Assembly (NCBI GenBank): GCA_016718605.1 | Contig: JADKCY010000003.1 | Span: 372,001 to 436,000, forward strand | DNA length: 64,000 bases | Source: Lysobacterales bacterium | GTDB lineage: Bacteria > Pseudomonadota > Gammaproteobacteria > Xanthomonadales > Xanthomonadaceae | Direction: 5' to 3' | Shown: positions 35,767 through 43,935 of the stretch, one piece after another | How positions within the stretch are numbered: position 1 is the stretch's first letter | How the letters are laid out: every line of letters begins with the position of its first letter | The notes under the pieces: model-generated | Told to the model about the DNA's origin: nothing | Databases searched by the model: none | What the model saw: the letters and a program-made list of their open reading frames with translations, nothing else | Made by a program: the position numbers and the translations under genes

Positions 35767-36494
35767 GCGGCGGACACCCAAATCTGGCCGTGTGGCGTGG
35801 CATCAAACCCGGCCAGCATCGCCACGCACTGCGGCGCATAGTGCTGCGGCGCTGGCCATTGCGCGGGATCTTCCGCAAAGAAAATTCGCGACCGCAAATT
35901 GGTACGCATCGGCCCTGGGCACATGCCCATCACTTTGACGGCACTGCCTTCCAGTTCATCGGCCAGAATCCGCAGCAGCGCTTGCAAGCCCGCCTTGGAG
36001 ACCCCGTAGCCGCCCCAGAATGCACGTTGCACCCGCTCATCCGAATCCATCAGCAACACCACTCGCGCACCCGAGCTGCTTTCACGCAGCAGCGGGAGCA
36101 ATGCCTGCAACAGCAGGATTGGCGCAGTCAAATTGACATGGATGGCGCGCACCACGTCCATCGGATCGGCGTTTTCGATCGATGCCAGTCCTTTGCATTC
36201 TGCCGCGGCAAACAACACGCCATCGAGGCGACCGAACTCGCGCCGCAAGGTGTCGCCCAACTGTTCGTAATCTGCTGGGCTTGCCCCTTCCAGGTCCAAG
36301 GGATAGATCGCCGGTTGCGGCGACCCATCGGCTACCAACTGATCGTAGACCTGATTCAGCTTGGGCACCCGACGTCCCAGCAGCACAACCGTCGCGCCCT
36401 CGCGCGCTGAGGCGCGCGCAACTTCTGAACCGAGCCCGCCGTGCGCCCCGACAACAAGTACCACCTGTCCTTGCAGACGCGCAGAGGAAACCAT
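35763..36494 (-). CDS. Short-chain dehydrogenase, YciK-like
   Basis: 243 residues from the ATG at 36494; a GTG at 36500 is the alternative. Rossmann-fold SDR with cofactor loop VVGAHGGLGSEVA, FAAAECKG (NNAG-like position) and catalytic YGVSKAG (Tyr-x-x-x-Lys). The end (YAPQCVAMLAGFDATPHGQIW) resembles YciK-type proteins of unknown substrate. The gene sits 2 bp after grxD and overlaps marC by ATGA. Confidence 0.9.
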   Translation of the reverse strand: MVSSARLQGQVVLVVGAHGGLGSEVARASAREGATVVLLGRRVPKLNQVYDQLVADGSPQPAIYPLDLEGASPADYEQLGDTLRREFGRLDGVLFAAAECKGLASIENADPMDVVRAIHVNLTAPILLLQALLPLLRESSSGARVVLLMDSDERVQRAFWGGYGVSKAGLQALLRILADELEGSAVKVMGMCPGPMRTNLRSRIFFAEDPAQWPAPQHYAPQCVAMLAGFDATPHGQIWVSAA

Positions 36495-36496
36495 GC

Positions 36497-36814
36497 TCAC
36501 GACGCCTTTTGCGCTTCAGCCGTGATCCGCGCCAGCTCGCCCACCTGCTGCAACTCCAAGGTGATGTCACAACCACCGATCAACTCACCTTGAATGAACA
36601 ACTGCGGAAACGTTGGCCAATTCGAAAAACGCGGCAAGTTGGCCCGAATTTCAGGATCGGCAAGCACGTTCACCGCATGGAAGCTCGCCCCCACCGACGT
36701 CAAGGCTTCAACTGTCCGACTGGAGAAGCCGCACATCGGAAACTGTGGCGTTCCTTTCATGAACAACACGATCGGATGGCTTTCAACAATCTGTTTGATA
36801 CGTTCCATGGTCAT
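36497..36814 (-). CDS. grxD: Monothiol glutaredoxin GrxD
   Basis: 105 residues; ATG at 36814 with AGGAG 7 nt upstream. The active site KGTPQFPMCGFSS holds the single Cys that binds a [2Fe-2S] cluster with glutathione; WPTFPQLFIQGELIGGCDI is the GSH-binding region. Grx4-type proteins deliver Fe-S clusters. Divergent from sodB across 223 bp, a common link of iron and oxidative-stress genes. Confidence 0.95.
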   Translation of the reverse strand: MTMERIKQIVESHPIVLFMKGTPQFPMCGFSSRTVEALTSVGASFHAVNVLADPEIRANLPRFSNWPTFPQLFIQGELIGGCDITLELQQVGELARITAEAQKAS

Positions 36815-37037
36815 GATTCAACTCCTGCGGCATTGCGCGCTGACGGGACGAAATCGGCGATAAAAATAGTCACCACCCCGCTTGATCACTCGATGTGAAC
36901 AAGCGCCAGCATCTCGCTTGCTACAATTTTCCCACACGCCAGCATGATGCAGGTGAATTTCCTGCGCGTGTGACCGTTCCGTCGCGAACCAACGTCGCGT
37001 CACTCTTCCGCCAGCCTCGACCCAATCTGGAGTTTCC

Positions 37038-37616
37038 ATGGCCATCGAATTGCCCGCCCTGCCCTATGCCCGCGATGCCCTGGCACCGCATATCTCTGCC
37101 GAAACCATCGACTTCCACTACGGCAAGCACCACCAGACCTACGTCACCAATCTGAACAACCAGATCGCGGGGACGGACTTCGAAGGCAAGGACCTGGAAA
37201 CCATCATCCGCAGCTCGACCGGTGGCATGTTCAACAACGCCGCCCAGGTCTGGAATCACACCTTCTACTGGAACTGCCTGGCCCCGAACGCCGGTGGTCA
37301 GCCCACAGGCAAGCTGCTGGACGCCATCAACAGCGCCTTCGGCTCCTTCGACGCGTTCAAGGAAAAGTTCACCCAGACCGCACTGACCACCTTCGGCTCG
37401 GGCTGGGCCTGGCTGGTGCAGCGCCCCGACGGCAGCCTCGCACTGGTGTCGACCAGCAACGCCGCCACCCCACTGACCGGCGAAGACCGCGCCCTGCTGA
37501 CCTGCGACGTGTGGGAACACGCCTACTACGTCGACTACCGCAACGCCCGCGCCAAGTACGTCGAAGCCTTCTGGAATCTGGTCAACTGGGATTTTGTTGC
37601 GAAGCAGATGGCCTGA
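37038..37616 (+). CDS. sodB: Superoxide dismutase [Fe]
   Basis: 192 residues; ATG at 37038 with GGAG upstream. Metal ligands: His in DFHYGKHHQTYV, His in QVWNHTFYW, and Asp and His in CDVWEHAYYVDY. The stretch GGMFNNAAQ, with Gln next to the active site, is the mark of the iron type. Codon use is strongly biased to C-ending codons, in line with high expression. TACAAT at 36922-36927 may be the -10 box. A terminator follows. Confidence 0.96.
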   Translation: MAIELPALPYARDALAPHISAETIDFHYGKHHQTYVTNLNNQIAGTDFEGKDLETIIRSSTGGMFNNAAQVWNHTFYWNCLAPNAGGQPTGKLLDAINSAFGSFDAFKEKFTQTALTTFGSGWAWLVQRPDGSLALVSTSNAATPLTGEDRALLTCDVWEHAYYVDYRNARAKYVEAFWNLVNWDFVAKQMA

Positions 37617-37663
37617 CGAAAACGCTGGCGGCAACGCCGCCACAACAAGCAATCACAAACAAC

Positions 37664-37694
37664 CAAGCCGCGCCAGATGACCTGGCGCGGCTTG
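37664..37694. terminator. Terminator between sodB and the FG-GAP gene
   Basis: 13-bp perfect stem CAAGCCGCGCCAG/CTGGCGCGGCTTG with loop ATGAC, followed by TTCGTTTTC. Suited to sodB; it may also serve the converging gene. Confidence 0.85.
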
Positions 37695-37701
37695 TTCGTT
37701 T

Positions 37702-40470
37702 TCAGCGCCTCGGCACCGTGATAGCGCGCGCGGGTTCCTCAAAGCCATTGGCGAACACACCGAGAACGCTTCGGAAGACATACGCCGCGCCCTCATCAGG
37801 GTTACCGTAGGGCGGCAACCCGTCAACATTCGGCGCTCCAACCAGTGCCATCGTGCTCGATAGGGCAACCGACCTGCCGAAATAGTCATTCGCCGCGCCG
37901 TCGCTGGCCACCAGCTTCTTCTGCTGCGTCCAGGTGGTGCCGCTGCGGGTAAATACGTAGGCCGAGCCTTGATAGCTGTTGGCACCCGCAGTGTCGTAGT
38001 GCGCCCCCACCAGCGCGGTGTCGCCTTCGAGGGCCACCGAGAAGCCGAACTCGTCATCCACCGCGCCGTCGCCCGCCGTCAGCTTCGCCTGTTGCATCCA
38101 CGCGGTCCCGATGCGGGTAAACACGTAGGCCGAGCCTGGTATCGTTGGCACCCTCGTCCAAGTCCGCCCCACAAATCGCGGTGTCGACGTCGAGGCCACC
38201 GAGACACCGAACAAATCACCCGCCACGCCGTCGCCCGCCGTCAGCTTCGACTCTTGCGTCCACGTGCTGCCGCTGCGGGTAAACACGTAGGCCGAGCCCT
38301 GATCGATATTGGCACCCACGTTGTCGGCGTACGCCCCGACCAGCGCGGTGTCGCCGTCGAGGGCCACCGACCAGCCAAACTGGTCGTACGCCGCGCCATC
38401 GCCCGCCGTCAGCTTCGCCTCTTGCGCCCACGTGTTCCCGCTGCGGGTAAAAACATAGGCCGAACCCTGATCGCTATTGGCTCCCACTTTGGCGTCGTAC
38501 GCCCCGACCAGCGCGGTGTCTCCGTCAAGGGCCACCGACCAGCCGAACTCGTCACTGTTCGCTCCATCGCCCGCCGTCAGCTTCGCCTGTTGCATCCACT
38601 TGGTCCCGCTGCGGGTAAACACGTACGCCGAGCCTTGATTGCTGGACACGTCGTCGTAAATCGCCCCCACTAGCGCGGTGTCGCCATCGAGCGCGACCGA
38701 GGAGCCGAACCTATCACCCGCCGCACCGTCTCCCGCCGTCAGCTTCGCCTCCTGCGTCCACGTATCACCGCTGCGGGTAAACACGTACGCCGAGCCGCGT
38801 CCGCTGTTGACGCCCACCTCGTCGCCTCTCGCCCCCACCAGCGCGGTATCGCCGTCAAGGGCAACCGATATACCGAACCGGTCACCCATCGCGCCGTTTC
38901 CCGCCGTCAGCTTCGCCTGCTGCGTCCACGTGCTGCCGCTGCGGGTAAACACATAGGCCGAGCCCTGATCGCTAATGGCACCCACGTCGTCGGTGTACGC
39001 CCCCACCAGCGCGGTGTCGCCGTCAAGCGCCACCGACCTGCCGAGCAGATCACCCGCTGCGGCGTCGCCCGCCGTCAGCTTCGCCTGTTGCATCCACTTG
39101 GTCCCGCTGCGGGTAAACACGTACGCCGAGCCTTGATTGCTGCTGGACACGTCGTCGTAAATCGCCCCCACTAGCGCGGTGTCGCCATCGAGCGCCACCG
39201 AGGAGCCGAACTCGTCACCCTCCGCGCCATCGCCAGCGACGAGCTTCGCCTGCTGCGTCCACGTGGCGCCGCTGCGGGTAAACACGTAGGCCGAGCCCTG
39301 ATCGCTATTGACTCCCACGTCGTCGCCGTACGCCCCCACCAGCGCGGTGTTGCCGTCGAGCGCCACGGACGCGCCGAAATAGTCATTCGGCGCGCCGTCG
39401 TCAGCCACCAGCTTCGCCTGTTGCGTCCACGTGCTGCCGCTGCGGGTAAACACATAGGCCGAGCCCTGATGGCCATTGACTCCCACGTCGTCGCCGTACG
39501 CCCCCACCAGCGCTGTGCCGCCGTCGAGCGTTACCGAGAAGCCGAAGCGATCAGTGATCGCGCCGTCGCCAGCGACCAGCTTCGCCTGTTGCGTCCACGT
39601 GCTACCGCTGCGGGTAAACACGTAGGCCGAGCCCTGATGGCCATTGACTCCCACGTCGTCGCCGTACGCCCCCACCAGCGCGGTGTTGCCGTCGAGCGCC
39701 ACGGACGCGCCGAACAGGTCATACGTCCTACCGTCGCCCGCCGTCAGCTTCGCCTGTTGCGTCCACGTGCTGCCGCTGCGAGTAAACACGTAGACCGAGC
39801 CCTGATAGTCGTTGGCACCCACTTTGTCGTAGTACGCCCCCACCAGCGCGGTGTCGCCGTCGAGGGCCACCGAGACGCCGAACCGATCACCCGCCGCGCC
39901 GTCGCCCGCCGTCAGCTTCGCCTGTTGCGTCCACGTGCTGCCGCTGCGGGTAAACACGTAGGCCGAGCCCTGATAGGTGGTACCCACCGCATCGTGGTAC
40001 GCCCCCACCAGCGCGGTGTCGCCGTCGAGGGCCACCGAGACGCCGAACAAGTCATACGCCTCGCCGTCGGCCCCAGGTAGCGAATGATCACCCATCAGCG
40101 TTGCCTGCTGCGCGGTTGCGCTGCGGATGGCCTGTTTCAACGAGTCCCAACCGGCATCGTCCAGTCCTGCCGGTTTCTCCGGCATCCCGCGCTGACTCAC
40201 TTGCGGCGACGCGGACTCGGCACTGGCCGCGCCAACCGTCGCTGCCACCTCGTGCGTGCAGTTCTGCAAGTCGAAACTGGCTGTCTCGGGATCGGAGCCA
40301 AGGGTGCTGGCCGTTGCGTCATGACAGTTTCCCTGGCCGGTATCGTTGAGGTGTTGTGCCAGCACGGGCGAGACCGTCGAACACCACAATGCACATAGCG
40401 CAAACACGACGCGACGCGATGTCGACCTCGCCCTTGCAACGGGACCAGCACGATTGACACTCAAACGCAT
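37702..40470 (-). CDS. Large secreted FG-GAP repeat protein
   Basis: 922 residues from the ATG at 40470 (GGAAGGAA upstream). The signal peptide ends ...SPVLAQ. After ~100 residues of spacer come 14 near-identical FG-GAP blades of 50-57 residues with the pattern D-x-FG-x-SVALDGDTALVGA(Y), then GSAYVFTRSG-x-TW-x-QQAKLTAGDG. Fourteen blades would fit two seven-bladed propellers. One blade (near 38130-38200) reads out of frame: SVASTSTPRFVGRTW where others have SVALDGDTALVGA. A C-terminal GVFANGFE is followed by 12 more residues. Probably an extracellular adhesion or carbohydrate-binding protein; that is inference. A terminator-like hairpin lies in its leader. Confidence 0.88.
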   Translation of the reverse strand: MRLSVNRAGPVARARSTSRRVVFALCALWCSTVSPVLAQHLNDTGQGNCHDATASTLGSDPETASFDLQNCTHEVAATVGAASAESASPQVSQRGMPEKPAGLDDAGWDSLKQAIRSATAQQATLMGDHSLPGADGEAYDLFGVSVALDGDTALVGAYHDAVGTTYQGSAYVFTRSGSTWTQQAKLTAGDGAAGDRFGVSVALDGDTALVGAYYDKVGANDYQGSVYVFTRSGSTWTQQAKLTAGDGRTYDLFGASVALDGNTALVGAYGDDVGVNGHQGSAYVFTRSGSTWTQQAKLVAGDGAITDRFGFSVTLDGGTALVGAYGDDVGVNGHQGSAYVFTRSGSTWTQQAKLVADDGAPNDYFGASVALDGNTALVGAYGDDVGVNSDQGSAYVFTRSGATWTQQAKLVAGDGAEGDEFGSSVALDGDTALVGAIYDDVSSSNQGSAYVFTRSGTKWMQQAKLTAGDAAAGDLLGRSVALDGDTALVGAYTDDVGAISDQGSAYVFTRSGSTWTQQAKLTAGNGAMGDRFGISVALDGDTALVGARGDEVGVNSGRGSAYVFTRSGDTWTQEAKLTAGDGAAGDRFGSSVALDGDTALVGAIYDDVSSNQGSAYVFTRSGTKWMQQAKLTAGDGANSDEFGWSVALDGDTALVGAYDAKVGANSDQGSAYVFTRSGNTWAQEAKLTAGDGAAYDQFGWSVALDGDTALVGAYADNVGANIDQGSAYVFTRSGSTWTQESKLTAGDGVAGDLFGVSVASTSTPRFVGRTWTRVPTIPGSAYVFTRIGTAWMQQAKLTAGDGAVDDEFGFSVALEGDTALVGAHYDTAGANSYQGSAYVFTRSGTTWTQQKKLVASDGAANDYFGRSVALSSTMALVGAPNVDGLPPYGNPDEGAAYVFRSVLGVFANGFEEPARAITVPRR
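37815..40075 (-). repeat. ~160-bp tandem repeats coding for FG-GAP blades
   Basis: Fourteen coding repeats of about 150-170 bp, very similar at the DNA level (for example GCGGGTAAACACGTAGGCCG recurs in most units on the + strand). Such similarity suggests recent duplication or gene conversion. Antisense frames stay open through parts of it. Confidence 0.9.
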
Positions 40471-40506
40471 GAGAGATTCCTTCCGATAACCCGACAAATT
40501 CGGCGC

Positions 40507-40535
40507 AAAAAAACAGGCCAAGGATCTCTGGCCTG
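40507..40535 (-). terminator. Terminator-like hairpin in the leader of the FG-GAP gene
   Basis: 7-bp stem CAGGCCA/TGGCCTG with an 8-nt loop; on the minus strand followed directly by TTTTTTT. It lies only 36 bp before the start codon of the FG-GAP gene and has no minus-strand gene upstream of it to terminate. It may be an attenuator or the 3' end of a small RNA. Confidence 0.6.
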
Positions 40536-40810
40536 CTGCGGCTCCACCCATGGCAGTGGCTCGTCACACTGCACATCCACACCACGCCGTCATGTCACGG
40601 GCCCCCGCCCGCACACCGTGCTGCACGTACGCAAACAACGGATGCCACGCTGCAATGGATTACCGCGCCTGCGACGATTGACACTGGTCCCCCACGACCT
40701 TGGCCACGCAGACGCTGAGCCGAGAGTCTCCCGAGCCAAGATGGCGCCGTCAAGACAGCGCGAGCATCCGTCATGTCGACGGCGCAGGCGAAGGTCATCG
40801 CCATCCCCCG

Positions 40811-40839
40811 TTGGATTCGCCGAAGCGCTGTGCTAAAGT
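40811..40839 (+). promoter_or_regulatory. Sigma-70 promoter of tRNA-Val
   Basis: TTGGAT (40811-40816), 17 bp, TAAAGT (40834-40839), then the GC discriminator GCGCGCCCGC. The -10 and the bases after it (TAAAGTGCGCG) are identical to those of the tRNA-Leu promoter at 1626. Confidence 0.68.
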
Positions 40840-40855
40840 GCGCGCCCGCTTCGAC

Positions 40856-40930
40856 GGGCAGTTAGCTCAGCGGTAGAGCACTACCTTGACATGGTAGGGG
40901 TCACAGGTTCGATCCCTGTACTGCCCACCA
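40856..40930 (+). tRNA. tRNA-Val (anticodon GAC)
   Basis: 75 nt with encoded CCA. Acceptor GGGCAGT/ACTGCCC, D-arm TAGCTCAGCGGTAGAGCA, anticodon stem CTACC/GGTAG with loop TTGACAT giving GAC, T-arm CACAGGTTCGATCCCTGT. Decodes GUC and GUU. Confidence 0.97.
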
Positions 40931-40965
40931 ATTCGCCACGGCCCTGTCGCACCGTGGCACACATC

Positions 40966-40999
40966 AAACCCGCATCTGGCAACGGATGGCGGGTTTTTT
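40966..40999 (+). terminator. Intrinsic terminator of tRNA-Val
   Basis: AAACCCGCATC pairs with GATGGCGGGTTT with one bulged G; TTTTTTG follows. It begins 36 bp after the tRNA 3' end. Confidence 0.85.
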
Positions 41000-41188
41000 G
41001 TTGGTTGATGCGAGGCACCTGCAGCGTCGATGCATCTACGGCGCACGGACTCTTTGCCACGGCGGCCGTTGCCCCTGGTCTTGCCGCCGCGCAGATGTTC
41101 GTTTCAGCCCGCTCAATGCTGTTCGGGCATTCCCAAAAGCGCTTGCAGCACGCACACTCGAGCTGACACCGATCAGGGAATCTCTACC

Positions 41189-42586
41189 GTGCGTTCAATT
41201 CCGGCGTTCTTGTTGGCAATCTTGAGTGTCAGCGTTTCGGCTGCGGACTACCGCAGCGAGCAACTCGTGCAGGCGGCGCAACTGCGCGACAGTGTGGTGC
41301 CTGGGGCTGCCCATGCGATTGTCGAATCCCTGACGACCGAGGTGGGGCCGCGCATGGCAGGGACCGAAGCGGATATGCGGGCGGTGAATTGGGCGCGCGC
41401 GAAATTCGCGGCGCTGGGGTTTGATGAGGTACGAATCGAGCCGGTGAAGTTTCCGCTGTGGACGCGTGGTCGCGAACATGCCGAAGTGATCGCACCGTAT
41501 CCACAACCGCTGCGCATCACCGCGCTGGGCGGCAGCATTGGGACTGGCGAACAGCCGCTGCAGGCCGAGGTGGTGATGTTCGACACTCTGGCGGATTTGC
41601 AAGCTGCGGCGGATGGCAGCCTGAGCGGCAAGATCGCTTTCATCAATGGCCGCATGGAGCGCTTTCGCGACGGTCGCGGCTATGGCCCGGCGGTGGCACA
41701 GCGCGGCAATGGCGCCAGTGAGGCCGCCAAGAAGGGCGCGCTGGCCGTAGTCATTCGTTCGGTTGGCACCGATCTCGACCGCTTTCCCCACACCGGCCAG
41801 ATGCGTTATGCCGAAGGCGTGACGCGGATTCCTGCAGCGGCGCTGTCGGTGCCCGATGCCAATTTGCTGCAACACATGATCCAGCGCGGTCAGCCGGTCA
41901 CGCTCGCGCTCGACATCGGCGCGGAACTGCGCGGCGAAGGACTGTCCTACAACGTGATCGGTGATATTCGTGGCCGCAGCAAACCCGAGGAAGTCGTGGT
42001 CATCGGTGGACATCTCGACTCTTGGGATCTGGGCACCGGCGCCATCGACGATGGCGCGGGCGTCGGAATCACCATGGCGGCAGGTGCAGCCATCCTGGCG
42101 CATGCACAGCGCCCGTTGCGCACTGTGCGGGTCATCGCTTGGGCCAACGAGGAACAAGGGCTGCACGGCGCCAATACCTACGCCGCTGCGCACGCAAAGG
42201 AAATCACCCAGCACATCCTGGGCGCCGAAAGTGATTTCGGCGCGGGACGCGTCTACGCGTTGCGCGCGGGCGTCAGCACCGAATACCAATCGCGCTTTGC
42301 GCAGATCGCAGAGGTATTGGCACCGCTGGGCATTCCATATGAACCAACCGGCGGTGGTGCCGGTCCCGATGTCGGGCCACTGGTCGTACGCGGCATGCCG
42401 TGGGCACAACTGGCACAAGATGGCACGGACTATTTCGATACCCATCACACCGCGAATGATGTGCTGGAGCGGATCGACTCTGCAGCGCTGGATCAGCAAG
42501 TTGCCGCGTACGCCGTGCTGGCCTGGATGGCTGCCGATGCGCCGAGTGATTTCGGGCGCGTGCCACCGCCCGTCGTCGCGAAGTGA
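41189..42586 (+). CDS. Secreted M28 family metallopeptidase
   Basis: 465 residues from a GTG at 41189 (AGGGA upstream); the signal peptide RSIPAFLLAILSVSVSAAD starts there, which fixes the start. A protease-associated (PA-like) insert spans about 120-270. The M28 domain has two-zinc ligands in GGHLDSWDLGTGAIDDGAG (His, Asp), ANEEQGL (Glu-Glu), GAESDFGA (Asp) and DTHHTANDV (His). This resembles carboxypeptidase Q/aminopeptidase types exported to the periplasm or medium. Confidence 0.93.
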   Translation: MRSIPAFLLAILSVSVSAADYRSEQLVQAAQLRDSVVPGAAHAIVESLTTEVGPRMAGTEADMRAVNWARAKFAALGFDEVRIEPVKFPLWTRGREHAEVIAPYPQPLRITALGGSIGTGEQPLQAEVVMFDTLADLQAAADGSLSGKIAFINGRMERFRDGRGYGPAVAQRGNGASEAAKKGALAVVIRSVGTDLDRFPHTGQMRYAEGVTRIPAAALSVPDANLLQHMIQRGQPVTLALDIGAELRGEGLSYNVIGDIRGRSKPEEVVVIGGHLDSWDLGTGAIDDGAGVGITMAAGAAILAHAQRPLRTVRVIAWANEEQGLHGANTYAAAHAKEITQHILGAESDFGAGRVYALRAGVSTEYQSRFAQIAEVLAPLGIPYEPTGGGAGPDVGPLVVRGMPWAQLAQDGTDYFDTHHTANDVLERIDSAALDQQVAAYAVLAWMAADAPSDFGRVPPPVVAK

Positions 42587-42600
42587 TTCCTCGCCGAGCC

Positions 42601-43281
42601 TCAGCGCTGTAGTTCGGCCTCACGCTGCTCGGGACTGAGGTCACGCATCCGCTGCAGCAAGGCGCGCCCTTCTTCGGGCGTCGCGGCCTCGACACGACGA
42701 CGCAGCGCACGCTTCGACTGGGGTGTAAGTTGCTGGATCATCTCTCGGGTAGCGCGACGCTCGTGCGGCGGCAGATCGGCCAACAGGCCAGCCGGTCGGC
42801 CCGCCGCGGCAGCACCAAGCCGCGCGCCTTGGTGAAACGCGCGCCGTTCGGCGGGCGACATACGTTCAAATCGGGCGCGCATCCGAGCCCGCTGCTCCGG
42901 TGGCAGGTTCTGGAACTGCGCAAAGCGACGCTGTAATCGCGCACGCTGCTCCGGCGGTAGCGCCCGGTACTGGCGAAAACGCTCGCGCGCCTGCGCACGC
43001 CGCTCCGGTGAGTAGTCGCGCCAACGCGCCAACCGTTCCGCTGCGGCATGCCGCTGTTCAGGACTCATCTGCTGCCAGCGCTGTGCGCCATTGCGCAGAC
43101 TGGCTCGGGTCTCCTCGGACAGACCGTTCCACTGCTCGGCAAATGGCATCAGAACGCGCTGTTCTTCAGGTGGCAAGGCGGAAAACGACTCCATCGCATG
43201 CGCCAGCATCGCCAACGTCAGCAGCACAGTCGCGAGAACGGCGCGTCCAAACGGCAAGGATGGTCGATCAAAGGTCCACAT
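42601..43281 (-). CDS. DUF3106 secreted Arg-rich repeat protein
   Basis: 226 residues; the ATG at 43281 is best placed for AGGAGA, but ATGs at 43284, 43287 and 43296 are in frame. Signal peptide AVLATVLLTLAMLAHA. The body is made of helical repeats of the type L-(S/P)-PEQRA-x-x-x-R(F), as in DUF3106. It resembles Spy/CpxP-like periplasmic helical proteins in composition, but this is only a resemblance. Last gene of the ECF sigma operon; its start overlaps the previous gene by 14 bp. Confidence 0.88.
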   Translation of the reverse strand: MWTFDRPSLPFGRAVLATVLLTLAMLAHAMESFSALPPEEQRVLMPFAEQWNGLSEETRASLRNGAQRWQQMSPEQRHAAAERLARWRDYSPERRAQARERFRQYRALPPEQRARLQRRFAQFQNLPPEQRARMRARFERMSPAERRAFHQGARLGAAAAGRPAGLLADLPPHERRATREMIQQLTPQSKRALRRRVEAATPEEGRALLQRMRDLSPEQREAELQR

Positions 43282-43513
43282 CATCATTCTCCTCATCCGC
43301 AGTCACGCCGGAGATTGCAGGTGCCGCGTCCTGCGTTTCGTTTTCGCCCGTCTGGGCAACGGGTGTCATGGCATCAAGCAATGCCTCCGGGTCAACGACA
43401 TCCCCGCTGTCATCGGCAAACTCGGCCAAGAACATCAGCATTTCGGCGTCGGGCAATGCCTCCTCGGCGGCCGCCGCGCCCGCCAAGAGCACACCGGACC
43501 ACAGCACGCGCAT
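43268..43513 (-). CDS. Small secreted acidic protein
   Basis: 81 residues; ATG at 43513 overlaps the previous stop by one base (TGATG). Signal peptide MRVLWSGVLLAGAAAAEEA, then an acidic stretch (MLMFLAEFADDSGDVVDPEALLDAM) and an acidic C-terminus. No known domain. The position in the sigma operon suggests a periplasmic role linked to the anti-sigma-like protein. The same acidic motif LDFYAWLDEQGE-type helix is seen in the upstream protein. Confidence 0.72.
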   Translation of the reverse strand: MRVLWSGVLLAGAAAAEEALPDAEMLMFLAEFADDSGDVVDPEALLDAMTPVAQTGENETQDAAPAISGVTADEENDDVDL

Positions 43514-43935
43514 CAGCCTTCCCACACGTCTTCCTCGGCCTCTGCTGCAGCGCTCTCACCTTGTTCATCGAGCCACGCATAAAAGTCCAGATCGGCGATC
43601 AGTTCGGGGTCTGCGTCTTCCACCATCAAATGCAGATCTTCCGCCTGCAATGTCGCGGCATCCATCACCGGATACGGCGCTGTCGAGGGCCACAGCATCA
43701 CCGCCAGAGCCGCCGTCGCCGCCACACCCAGTCCCCAACGAAACGCCGAATGCATGCCGCTGCGCGTCGGCATGCTCGCCTGCAGGGCAGCGTGTCTCGA
43801 CCGATTCAGTCGCGAAGCACTTGCCCCGTCCAACTGCTCGGCTGACTGCTGCAGCGCTGCACGCAACGCCTTCGCACGCGCAGGCCATTGCGGCTCGGCG
43901 GGCGGAATATGTGCATTAGGGTCGTGACCAGTCAT
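43513..43935 (-). CDS. Single-pass membrane protein, probable anti-sigma factor
   Basis: 140 residues; ATG at 43935 overlaps the sigma-factor stop (ATGA). The N-terminal ~80 residues are cytoplasmic and helical, then one transmembrane helix (GLGVAATAALAVMLWP) and an acidic periplasmic part ending EAEEDVWEG. Size, topology and coupling to an ECF sigma gene are those of an anti-sigma factor. There is no zinc-binding HxxxCxxC motif. It resembles DUF3619-type proteins. The function is inferred. Confidence 0.78.
   Translation of the reverse strand: MTGHDPNAHIPPAEPQWPARAKALRAALQQSAEQLDGASASRLNRSRHAALQASMPTRSGMHSAFRWGLGVAATAALAVMLWPSTAPYPVMDAATLQAEDLHLMVEDADPELIADLDFYAWLDEQGESAAAEAEEDVWEG

Larger units (their letters stand above)
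40471..40855. other. Intergenic region between the FG-GAP gene and tRNA-Val
   Basis: 385 bp. It holds a minus-strand terminator-like hairpin at 40507-40535, a second hairpin on the same strand (GCAGTG/CACTGC at about 40552-40573), and the tRNA-Val promoter. No credible ORF was seen. Confidence 0.5.

Noticed and set aside
37969..40080. Several Arg/Gly/His-rich + strand ORFs of 90-234 residues
   Set aside because: Shadows of the FG-GAP repeats on the other strand.
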